NCBI GenBank assembly: GCA_964059195.1
Contig: CAXKWD010000006.1
Span: 7,370,530 to 7,434,529, forward strand
DNA from: Ectobius pallidus
Lineage: Eukaryota; Arthropoda; Insecta; Blattodea; Ectobiidae
Length of the DNA stretch: 64,000 nt
Reading direction: 5' to 3'
Each line of letters begins with the position of its first letter. Positions within the stretch are counted from its first letter, which is position 1. The notes below the pieces were generated by a model. That model saw only the letters and a list, made by a program, of their open reading frames with translations, had not been told where the DNA came from and searched no databases. Position numbers and translations under genes: made by a program. Below, piece by piece: positions 52,614 to 63,210 of the stretch.

Positions 52614-52755
52614 GTATATATAACATTGCTGCAGTAAATGCCTTAAGAACAAAACACACAATGCAAACTTTAGCACGGCATTGAACATTCGAAACAAAGC
52701 AAACTTCAGTAGCTTTCATGAATATAACTTCAGTATTTAGTTTGCTTGGTGCATT

Positions 52756-52956
52756 GGCTGCAAACCGTAAAAATCGACGTAGACGATGGTGGGTTCATCC
52801 CCAATCAAGGAGACTTCCAGAATCTGTTAACTGAAACGAGGGATCATGATCCACTGCAATTTCAGAAGTACATGAGGATGAGTCCAGAACAATTTGCTAA
52901 CTTTAGTTCCTCCCTTCCCCGTTACCTGAAGCCCTTCGCCTCTGCATGGTGTTAAG
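52756..52956 (+). pseudogene. Harbinger transposase N-terminal fragment, unit 4
   Basis: Same as in units 3 and 5. Confidence 0.65.
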
Positions 52957-53843
52957 GAAGGTCAATTTCAAATAAGACATTCCAAAAATAACAGGCAGAA
53001 GTCCCCCATAGCACTATCCGCCACTGAAATGACACACGGGATATTGTATGACCAGACACCATTATACACAAAGAAGACCGCTGGTGACGTAGAAGAATAA
53101 AAGAAGACTGGGAAATCGCCAGGCACCCCAACAACATAAATGGGGATAAGGCATTACAAATCAATTTGGCCTGGAGTGTTTTGTTTACTACAGATAGGCC
53201 ATTCAACGTCAGACAACCAAAAATGCGCCTGCAGACCTCATGCGCACTAGCACAGGGGGTGGGCCAGAGTGAAAGTTCACTGAGGACGACCGATTAGTCT
53301 TTGCGATACTGGGCGAGGATAGCACTAATGTCCAAGGGCTCGGTATCGCTCGGCGACCTGTGGGAAGAACATCATCCCACAACTAGTGTCTCTGCCTGTT
53401 TTGGAGCAGAGTGAGGTGGCAGTGCTCCTGCCATTGTGTCTGCTGATGCAGTTGCGGCACCAAGTCCCTCGCAGGTCACGGAGGTGTACTTGCAGATGTC
53501 AAACTGGTAGGTAATTTTTTGAATTCATGTTAACTTTATGAATCCCTGAATTCCTGGCCCATGACAGCATCTAGTAGCAGTGATCAGACACTTCAAGGCT
53601 GCGTTCGGGAGCTCGCTTTCAGCACTAAAAGCGTGCTTTGGCCGTTCGGGGAGACACTTCACAGTGCTGTGAGCACGTATGTGACTTCATGGTTTGAAAG
53701 CGTTTGACGTCACCGCTCGTGCTAACAACGCTTTTTCTGGAGAGGTGTGGCACGAGATGCTACAGACGCTATTAGCGATTTCATTGGTCACGGAGCGTTG
53801 TCTGCTGTAGGTTTATCGTAAAGTTTAGGACCACGTTTTGACC

Positions 53844-55032
53844 ATGGCAGAGCAGTGCAGTGTTCGAGTTTCTTTAAGCTGCCCAGATGGAAGGGTTTGC
53901 GACGTTTTGTTGTGTGCAGCAGATGCTGAGCGGTGTGCAAAGGGTAAGTAGAGAGTTTGCGTTAAATAAATATTTTATTGTCGTTAGGCCAATTCTGCAA
54001 TGGACAACGGTAGAGGTAGAGAAGTTATGTTGCTTCCCATTCGTTTTCCTAATATTTGAGCCTATAACTTTACTGTCTCCACCCGCTGCTATGAAAATTC
54101 CTCTAATAATAGTGTTAGGAAATGAATTTAATAAATATGAGCCATATGTTGCTTGCAAGTCAGCAAGTGTAGTGTTTACATCTCGGGTAAGGGACACGTG
54201 TTGTTATAACTCTCCTTGGCTCACCTGTTTTTAATAAAATTATCCTAATGATAGTGCAGTGTTAGAAAATGTGGTGTTTAAATCTGGGGTAAGCGCCATA
54301 TGTTGCCGACCTGTTGATTGTTTGAAAACAATGCCATGAAACCTGTACTGGGGTTTTGAGATGTATTATTTGTTTAACCAAATTCATATTGTAGGATTGT
54401 ACTACACAGTTCAGTGCACTGCATGTGTACAATCACAAGCTACAAATTAATGCTTATTATTGCAATTTTTTCAGATCTGCAGTTTGCCAACCGTATCCTT
54501 GAGATTGCGACTGCAGACACCCCCAGCTCAAATTATTGAGGATTCTGAACCTACTACTTGTGTGGCCAGCAACCCCAGCAGTGCGAGTAGCAGCTGCACC
54601 CCAGAAGCTGTGAAAGATGAGGGGGCAGGTGTCTTCAAGTGGTCCCATGCTGTGGTCCTGCTTTTAGTGGAGACATATAAAGTACACGAGGGGAGTCTTC
54701 ACTCTGGGAAGACCTCTCAGAAGAAGGTGTGGGAGAAGGTCTCTCGCGCAATGAACGAGAATGGCCATATGGTGTCGGGTCCCCAATGCATGTCTAAGTT
54801 CAGTGGCATGAAGAGGGCATTCAAAGCCATCAGTGAACACAACTCTAAGTCTGCCAACAATCCTAGATCGTGGCCTTACTTAGAGTTGATGCAGTCGCTG
54901 TTGGGTGAACATCCCTTCATGGAACCTCCTGCGTTATTCTCATCTACCTGTGACAGGGACAGGATGAGGACAACCTGTGAGCCCAGTGCACCAATAGAAC
55001 ATAATATTATCAGTAAGGCAGTATATTTTTAG
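53844..55032 (+). pseudogene. Two-exon trihelix/Myb-like gene, unit 4 (2-bp deletion)
   Basis: Exon 1 is 53844-53943, exon 2 from 54475. A two-base deletion about 40 bases into exon 2 puts the DNA-binding domain out of frame with exon 1. The domain itself stays open in the ORF that begins at 54460. The only full unit whose trihelix gene is clearly broken. Confidence 0.72.
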
Positions 55033-55784
55033 TTAACCTAGCGCGACATCTACTTTGCATGTAATAAAGGCATAAAATTGCATCTCCATAGCACTGTTGA
55101 ATCATAACACCAAGTTCTTAGTAGCTGCTGTTTACTTTTCACTCATTTGCTTTCTGCTCGAGACACCAAGTTACTTACTAATGGCGGGTAAAACCCGCGA
55201 AGTGGTGAAAACGCTTTGCTTCCCCAGAGGAAGTTTAATAATCTCAGAAAAATCATACACATTGGTGTTTGTAGAGAAATAAATTACCTCTGGGTCAAAC
55301 TGAAGTCTTTGGGAACCAAATCTACCTTCGTTGATCTTTGTATATGTTCTTCACTCTGGGCAACTTGCCATTTAACAGGATTGAACGGTTTGAGAGCATA
55401 CTTCAGGTCCTTGCCTGAAAAATCGGCTAACAGTATTTCCCCTGTGCCCATAGCGATGATCTCGGCACAGCTTGTGGGGTCTGTGTTGTCAAAGATGCAG
55501 GAGGGCAGCATCGCATAGCAATATGCGCCCAGGCCGTGATAGTAACATGTGTAGCGAATCTCGCCGTATGTTTGCGGGTGGCAAACAGCGGTCTTATATC
55601 AGAGACAGTGGACCTGTTTGCCATGTGTTTTCTGATTGTGAGCGTTGTTGAAGACGATGCTGGACTGTGCCATTGTGTTGATGATGTCGGCAACCTTCAA
55701 AGAAGAAACCTGCGAATTATGCTTCTCCATCGTCACGATTACTTCTTATAGATTTTCCTTTATATTTGCGGTTTAAGATATAAG

Positions 55785-56110
55785 AGGGTTATTTAACTCG
55801 AACTGACAACACTGCTATGATGGGAGTGTCGTGCGGATAGGAGACAAATGACTCACGTAGTGTGTTCCGTGGATGTATACGAGTCAGTGCAACACTGCTG
55901 CGGTCCCATAGTACGGTGTGTGTGGCGAGTAGACAGTGTTAAAGTGAGTGTTGTGTGAAATACCGCCCTAATGCAATGTTCACGCATCCAGAACACCGTG
56001 TGTTTATCAAATTCCAGGTGGCACGAGAGCGAAATGCTCGAGCGATTCACAGAGGATTAGTCGAGACCTGTGGTGAGGCTGCTCTAACATATCGGACAGT
56101 GGTGAGATTG
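55785..56110 (+). pseudogene. Mariner transposase N-terminal fragment, unit 5
   Basis: Same sequence as units 3 and 4. Confidence 0.7.
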
Positions 56111-56187
56111 GTTCGCTATTGTATAAGCCTCCTTAATTTCCCCATAACCAATTTCGTATTATAAGCCACAAAATTGCTCATTTTCAG

Positions 56188-56629
56188 CGGTTTTGCCTTC
56201 AATCGGCAGCAGTGCCACAACAGCTTGTGTCTTACTGGCAGAACCAGAGTTCAAGAATGAAACCTTGACGACACCTTTAACTAAACCAGAAAGGCAATCT
56301 GTGAACAGCATAGTGTTTCTTGGCAGTGCAATCGGATTGATTCCTGCTACTGCGATAAATGAATGGTTCGGGCGAAAAGTTAATGGTTTGTTTTGCACTG
56401 CCTGTTTTTTAGTTGGATCAGTACTCACTGCTTTCAGTAGTCCCAACTCCTATAGCATGTTGATGAGTGCGTTTCATACTTGGCTGCTGTACAGGCGCAA
56501 ACAGTATATTTGGGCCTGTATTTGTAACCAAAACAGTGGACGTAAGGCTGAGAGGGGTGCTCAGCGTCCTCAAAGCCATTGTTTCCAGCGCCACAGTTTT
56601 TATCATCTTACTCGCTGGAACCTCTCAGT
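56188..56629 (+). pseudogene. Sugar transporter pseudo-exon, unit 5
   Basis: Same sequence as unit 4, with the shared frame lesion. Confidence 0.65.
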
Positions 56630-56771
56630 GTATATATAACATTGCTGCAGTAAATGCCTTAAGAACAAAACACACAATGCAAACTTTAGCACGGCATTGA
56701 ACATTCGAAACAAAGCAAACTTCAGTAGCTTTCATGAATATAACTTCAGTATTTAGTTTGCTTGGTGCATT

Positions 56772-56972
56772 GGCTGCAAACCGTAAAAATCGACGTAGAC
56801 GATGGTGGGTTCATCCCCAATCAAGGAGACTTCCAGAATCTGTTAACTGAAACGAGGGATCATGATCCACTGCAATTTCAGAAGTACATGAGGATGAGTC
56901 CAGAACAATTTGCTAACTTTAGTTCCTCCCTTCCCCGTTACCTGAAGCCCTTCGCCTCTGCATGGTGTTAAG
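56772..56972 (+). pseudogene. Harbinger transposase N-terminal fragment, unit 5
   Basis: Same as in units 3 and 4. Confidence 0.65.
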
Positions 56973-57859
56973 GAAGGTCAATTTCAAATAAGACATTCCA
57001 AAAATAACAGGCAGAAGTCCCCCATAGCACTATCCGCCACTGAAATGACACACGGGATATTGTATGACCAGACACCATTATACACAAAGAAGACCGCTGG
57101 TGACGTAGAAGAATAAAAGAAGACTGGGAAATCGCCAGGCACCCCAACAACATAAATGGGGATAAGGCATTACAAATCAATTTGGCCTGGAGTGTTTTGT
57201 TTACTACAGATAGGCCATTCAACGTCAGACAACCAAAAATGCGCCTGCAGACCTCATGCGCACTAGCACAGGGGGTGGGCCAGAGTGAAAGTTCACTGAG
57301 GACGACCGATTAGTCTTTGCGATACTGGGCGAGGATAGCACTAATGTCCAAGGGCTCGGTATCGCTCGGCGACCTGTGGGAAGAACATCATCCCACAACT
57401 AGTGTCTCTGCCTGTTTTGGAGCAGAGTGAGGTGGCAGTGCTCCTGCCATTGTGTCTGCTGATGCAGTTGCGGCACCAAGTCCCTCGCAGGTCACGGAGG
57501 TGTACTTGCAGATGTCAAACTGGTAGGTAATTTTTTGAATTCATGTTAACTTTATGAATCCCTGAATTCCTGGCCCATGACAGCATCTAGTAGCAGTGAT
57601 CAGACACTTCAAGGCTGCGTTCGGGAGCTCGCTTTCAGCACTAAAAGCGTGCTTTGGCCGTTCGGGGAGACACTTCACAGTGCTGTGAGCACGTATGTGA
57701 CTTCATGGTTTGAAAGCGTTTGACGTCACCGCTCGTGCTAACAACGCTTTTTCTGGAGAGGTGTGGCACGAGATGCTACAGACGCTATTAGCGATTTCAT
57801 TGGTCACGGAGCGTTGTCTGCTGTAGGTTTATCGTAAAGTTTAGGACCACGTTTTGACC

Positions 57860-59050
57860 ATGGCAGAGCAGTGCAGTGTTCGAGTTTCTTTAAGCTGCCC
57901 AGATGGAAGGGTTTGCGACGTTTTGTTGTGTGCAGCAGATGCTGAGCGGTGTGCAAAGGGTAAGTAGAGAGTTTGCGTTAAATAAATATTTTATTGTCGT
58001 TAGGCCAATTCTGCAATGGACAACGGTAGAGGTAGAGAAGTTATGTTGCTTCCCATTCGTTTTCCTAATATTTGAGCCTATAACTTTACTGTCTCCACCC
58101 GCTGCTATGAAAATTCCTCTAATAATAGTGTTAGGAAATGAATTTAATAAATATGAGCCATATGTTGCTTGCAAGTCAGCAAGTGTAGTGTTTACATCTC
58201 GGGTAAGGGACACGTGTTGTTATAACTCTCCTTGGCTCACCTGTTTTTAATAAAATTATCCTAATGATAGTGCAGTGTTAGAAAATATGGTGTTTAAATC
58301 TGGGGTAAGCGCCATATGTTGCCGACCTGTTGATTGTTTGAAAACAATGCCATGAAACCTGCACTGGGGTTTTGAGATGTATTATTTGTTTAACCAAATT
58401 CATATTGTAGGATTGTACTACACAGTTCAGTGCACTGCATGTGTACAATCACAAGCTACAAATTAATGCTTATTATTGCAATTTTTTCAGATCTGCAGTT
58501 TGCCAACCGTATCCTTGAGATTGCGACTGCAGAGACACCCCCAGCTCAAATTATTGAGGATTCTGAACCTACTACTTGTGTGGCCAGCAACCCCAGCAGT
58601 GCGAGTAGCAGCTGCACCCCAGAAGCTGTGAAAGATGAGGGGGCAGGTGTCTTCAAGTGGTCCCATGCTGTGGTCCTGCTTTTAGTGGAGACATATAAAG
58701 TACACGAGGGGAGTCTTCACTCTGGGAAGACCTCTCAGAAGAAGGTGTGGGAGAAGGTCTCTCGCGCAATGAACGAGAATGGCCATATGGTGTCGGGTCC
58801 CCAATGCATGTCTAAGTTCAGTGGCATGAAGAGGGCATTCAAAGCCATCAGTGAACACAACTCTAAGTCTGCCAACAATCCTAGATCGTGGCCTTACTTA
58901 GAGTTGATGCAGTCGCTGTTGGGTGAACATCCCTTCATGGAACCTCCTGCGTTATTCTCATCTACCTGTGACAGGGACAGGATGAGGACAACCTGTGAGC
59001 CCAGTGCACCAATAGAACATAATATTATCAGTAAGGCAGTATATTTTTAG
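57860..59050 (+). CDS. Two-exon trihelix/Myb-like gene, unit 5
   Basis: Exon 1 is 57860-57959, exon 2 from 58491, stop at 59048-59050 in unit 6. Same protein as units 2 and 3. The last complete trihelix gene of the array. Confidence 0.72.
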
Positions 59051-59799
59051 TTAACCTAGCGCGACATCTACTTTGCATGTAATAAAGGCATAAAATTGCA
59101 TCTCCATAGCACTGTTGAATCATAACACCAAGTTCTTAGTAGCTGCTGTTTACTTTTCACTCATTTGCTTTCTGCTCGAGACACCAAGTTACTTACTAAT
59201 GGCGGGTAAAACCCGCGAAGTGGTGAAAACGCTTTGCTTCCCCAGAGGATGTTTAATAATCTCAGAAAAATCATACACATTGGTGTTTGTAGAGAAATAA
59301 ATTACCTCTGGGTCAAACTGAAGTCTTTGGGAACCAAATCTACCTTCGTTGATCTTTGTATATGTTCTTCACTCTGGGCAACTTGCCATTTAACAGGATT
59401 GAACGGTTTGAGAGCATACTTCAGGTCCTTGCCTGAAAAATCGGCTAACAGTATTTCCCCTGTGCCCATAGCGATGATCTCGGCACAGCTTGTGGGGTCT
59501 GTGTTGTCAAAGATGCAGGAGGGCATCGCATAGCAATATGCGCCCAGGCCGTGATAGTAACATGTGTAGCGAATCTCGCCGTATGTTTGCGGGTGGCAAA
59601 CAGCGGTCTTATATCAGAGACAGTGGACCTGTTTGCCATGTGTTTTCTGATTGTGAGCGTTGTTGAAGACGATGCTGGACTGTGCCATTGTGTTGATGAT
59701 GTCGGCAACCTTCAAAGAAGAAACCTGCGAATTATGCTTCTCCATCGTCACGATTACTTCTTATAGATTTTCCTTTATATTTGCGGTTTAAGATATAAG

Positions 59800-60125
59800 A
59801 GGGTTATTTAACTCGAACTGACAACACTGCTATGATGGGAGTGTCGTGCGGATAGGAGACAAATGACTCACGTAGTGTGTTCCGTGGATGTATACGAGTC
59901 AGTGCAACACTGCTGCGGTCCCATAGTACGGTGTGTGTGGCGAGTAGACAGTGTTAAAGTGAGTGTTGTGTGAAATACCGCCCTAATGCAATGTTCACGC
60001 ATCCAGAACACCGTGTGTTTATCAAATTCCAGGTGGCACGAGAGCGAAATGCTCGAGCGATTCACAGAGGATTAGTCGAGACCTGTGGTGAGGCTGCTCT
60101 AACATATCGGACAGTGGTGAGATTG
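59800..60125 (+). pseudogene. Mariner transposase N-terminal fragment, unit 6
   Basis: Same sequence as units 3-5. Confidence 0.7.
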
Positions 60126-60202
60126 GTTCGCTATTGTATAAGCCTCCTTAATTTCCCCATAACCAATTTCGTATTATAAGCCACAAAATTGCTCATTTTC
60201 AG

Positions 60203-60635
60203 CGGTTTTGCCTTCAATCGGCAGCAGTGCCACAACAGCTTGTGTCTTACTGGCAGAACCAGAGTTCAAGAATGAAACCTTGAGGACACCTTTAACTAAA
60301 CCAGAAAGGCAATCTGTGAACAGCATAGTGTTTCTTGGCAGCGCAATCGGATTGATTCCTGCTACTGCGATAAATGAATGGTTCGGGCGAAAAGTTAACG
60401 GTTTGTTTTGCACTGCCCGTTTTTTCGTTGGATGCTTTTGGTAGTCCTAACTCCTATAGCATGTTGATGTGTGCACGTTTCATACTTGGCTGCTGTACAG
60501 ACGCAAACAGTATAGTTGGGCCTTTATTTGCAGCCAAAACAGTGGACGTAAGGCTGAGAGGGGTGCTCAGCGTCCTCAAAGCCATTGTTTCCAGCGCCAC
60601 AGTTTTTATCATCTTACTCGCTGGAACCTCTCAGT
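60203..60635 (+). pseudogene. Sugar transporter pseudo-exon, unit 6 (independent lesions)
   Basis: This copy keeps GTGTGCACGTTTC where units 1-5 lack two bases, so MCARFILGCCTDANSIVG is read in one frame. It has its own 11-base loss at about 60430 (GTTGGATGCTTTTGG), which shifts the upstream part. Further private changes follow (PLFAAKTVDV). Units 1-5 therefore share one lesion and unit 6 another, which indicates an intact ancestor. Confidence 0.68.
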
Positions 60636-60777
60636 GTATATATAACATTGCTGCAGTAAATGCCTTAAGAACAAAACACACAATGCAAACTTTAGCACGG
60701 CATTGAACATTCGAAACAAAGCAAACTTCAGTAGCTTTCATGAATATAACTTCAGTATTTAGTTTGCTTGGTGCATT

Positions 60778-60978
60778 GGCTGCAAACCGTAAAAATCGAC
60801 GTAGACGATGGTGGGTTCATCCCCAATCAAGGAGACTTCCAGAAACTGTTAACTGAAACGAGGGATCATGATCCACTGCAATTTCAAAAGTACATGAGGA
60901 TAAGTCCAGAACAATTTGCTAACTTTAGTTGCTCCCTTCCCTGTTACCCGAAGCCCTTCACCTCTGCATGGTGTTAAG
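60778..60978 (+). pseudogene. Harbinger transposase N-terminal fragment, unit 6
   Basis: Carries unit-1-type variants and private changes (NFSCSLPCYPKPF). Confidence 0.65.
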
Positions 60979-61557
60979 GAAGGTCAATTTCAAATAAGAC
61001 ATTGCAAAAATAACAGGCAGAAGTCCCCCATAGCACTATCCGCCACTGAAACGACACACGGGATATTGTATGACCAGACACCATTATACACAAAGAAGAC
61101 CGCTGGTGGCGTAGAAGAATAAAAGAAGACTGGGAAATTGCCAGGCACCCCAACAACATAAATGGGGATAAGGGATTACAAATAAATTTGGCCTGGAGTG
61201 TTTTGTTTACTACAGATAGGCCATTCAACGTCAGACAACCAAAAATGCACCTGCAGACCTCATGCGCACTAGCACAGGGGGTGGGCCAGAGTGAAAGTTC
61301 ACTGAGGACGACCGATTAGTCTTTGCGATACTGGGCGAGGATAGCACTAATGTCCAAGGGCTCGGTATCGCTCGGCGACCTGTGGGAAGAACATCATCCC
61401 ACAACTAGTGTCTCTGCCTGTTTTGGAGCAGAGTGAGGTGGCAGTGCTCCTGCCATTGTGTCTGCTGATGCAGTTGCGGCACCAAGTCCCTCGCAGGTCA
61501 CGGAGGTGTACTTGCAGATGTCAAACTGGTAGGTAATTTTTTGAATTCATGTTAACT

Positions 61558-61758
61558 GTATGCATGTCTTGGGGATGCTGTGAAGATATGTGAACTGAGA
61601 GGAAAATCGTGAAGAAGTGGACACTCATACAACCAATATGCTGACTGGTTACTCGCAGGAGTCGCCAGGTGGTCATGGCATTTTGTTAAGTGAAGAGCTT
61701 TGCGCAGAATCACTCTCATCGTGAAACTTGTAGACTGTGGTATTATTTTTTGTATATA
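61558..61758. other. Right flank of the array
   Basis: Unique sequence between the array end and the inverted-repeat element. No feature seen. Confidence 0.5.
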
Positions 61759-62973
61759 TGAGGGGTGTGGTCGAAAAACTTGATAACACACAATTTTTTA
61801 AAAAATGAGTTACCTGCATTACCGACTTCATCGGGTTGTTGTGAATACCTATATCAAAGAATTTTCTCTGAAAGCCACTTAATGGCAGAGTTATCACCTA
61901 TGTTGATATGCCACATTGCGCTTTGTGTTAATGGAAAACATTGACAATCCACATTTTCAAGATGGCTGCCATGGAGTCTAGTGTTGTTGAACAGGAAGAG
62001 AAAAAGGTAATTTTACAAAAGAAAAGAGTGCGTGAGATGTCTCTGCTAGTGTTTGAAGATTCTTATGATAGTATTCGTGAGCCTTACTATGTTTTTGATG
62101 AGGACATGGAGTCTTCAAATGATGAAGTGAGTGTTTTTATTTGCAGTTGATGATCAGGTTAGGACTGACGGGTTATCAAGTTTTTCCATTTGTGTAATAT
62201 GATTTTCTTAAATATTGCTATTATTTAGTAATACTTGTAAAATTATAATGTAATAATATTACATATATGTGAAACCCCATACTATTTTGTTTTTATTAAC
62301 TAAGGATATTGTTCTAAGACTAAATTTCTTATTAATGTGGTATGTCAAGTTTTTCCATTATCAGATCATAAAGTTAATTTAATCCTTTGTCAGTGAAGAT
62401 TCATACATACCACAAAATCACATCACTAGTTATTACAATAGAATCTTTAAGAATGAAGACTCAACTAAACAGACGAGCAGAAAGTGCTCTTCTTCGCTAC
62501 TTTATCTTGATGAAGAAGAATCATGGGGAGATGACCGATTAAGATATGTTTTAAATAGTGTAAATATGTTTGGCATAGTTAAGTAACTTATGTAACTTGC
62601 ATTTTAGTAATGAACAATGATAATTAATTATCAATATTAATCATTATTATAATAAATATTTTGAAACATTATGATAGTATTTTAAAAAATAATATAATAG
62701 GAAATCCTAGTTGTGGTTTATCAACGTTTTCCATTTCACAACAGCTTTATGATATTCATGGAAAAAGTTGATATCCCACATGAAAATCACAAAATCTAAG
62801 AAAAATACATCAGAATTTAATACAATATGCTATCTGCATGTATTAAGGTTTATAACGCATGTTTTCCTAAAAAGAATTCATAACAGATTTAAGGGACATT
62901 TTTCAACCTTTAAATCCACATATCTCAGAAAGAGAATAATGTGGGTTATCAAGTTTTTCACCCACACCCCTCA
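61759..62973 (+). mobile_element. 1,215-bp TA-flanked inverted-repeat element
   Basis: Ends TGAGGGGTGTGG..GAAAAACTTGATAAC (61759-61787, and inverted at 62945-62973), flanked by TA on both sides (61757-61758, 62974-62975). This fits a Tc1/mariner/pogo-type element. The end motif TTATCAAGTTTTTCCAT recurs inside at 62173-62189, 62343-62358 and 62717-62735, with an inverted form at 62761-62775. It has no transposase, only two short frames. Confidence 0.85.
61962..62126 (+). CDS. Short exon-like ORF inside the inverted-repeat element
   Basis: MAAMESSVVEQEEKKVILQK, then FEDSYDSIREPYYVFDEDME and an acidic end before a GTGAGT donor-like site at 62127. A second open stretch (about 62394-62585; YNRIFKNEDSTKQTSRKCSS, EEESWGDDRLRYVLN, stop after GIVK) follows a TTTGTCAG acceptor-like site, but the phases of these two sites do not match. 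Unknown protein; possibly a captured or accessory gene. Confidence 0.35.
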
Positions 62974-63210
62974 TATTATGGATTTCATAGTGATTAATGG
63001 GAATACCGGTATAATGAAATAGCATTCATATGTTTAATTAAATATATTCCCATACACATTAAATATGCTAATGCAAAATATATTTAAATCTAATTCAAGG
63101 AGATATGTCTGTATTATTTATGCATTTCAGAGTGGGTAGTTTTACTATCAGTCATATTATTGCAGTTGGTTTTAAAATTAATAATATTTCACTTCTTTCC
63201 TATGATTTCA
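62974..63210. other. Gene-poor AT-rich stretch
   Basis: Nothing supported. It ends in a TTTCAG acceptor-like site (63205-63210). Confidence 0.45.

Larger units (their letters stand above)
50990..55005 (+). repeat. Tandem array unit 4 (4,016 bp)
   Basis: Two bases shorter than units 3 and 5 because of a deletion in trihelix exon 2 (GACTGCAGACACCCC at about 54510-54525, against GACTGCAGAGACACCCC). One private substitution seen (CCTGTACTGG near 54343). Unknown minus-strand exon at about 51268-51677. Confidence 0.96.
55006..59023 (+). repeat. Tandem array unit 5 (4,018 bp)
   Basis: Near-identical to unit 3; one private change seen (GAAAATATGG near 58287). Unknown minus-strand exon at about 55284-55693. 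Confidence 0.96.
59024..61557 (+). repeat. Tandem array unit 6 (partial, 2,534 bp)
   Basis: Like units 3-5 up to about 60250, then carrying variants otherwise seen only in unit 1 (for example CAGCGCAA, GTTAACGG, CAGAAACTG, GACATTGCAAAAA). Homology ends at 61557 (GTTAACTG against GTTAACTT), before the trihelix gene. It lacks the AGC insert, like unit 2. Unknown minus-strand exon at about 59302-59708. Confidence 0.93.

Noticed and set aside
38555..61557. CRISPR array or satellite DNA
   Set aside because: Repeat period is about 4 kb with gene content; no short regularly spaced repeats.
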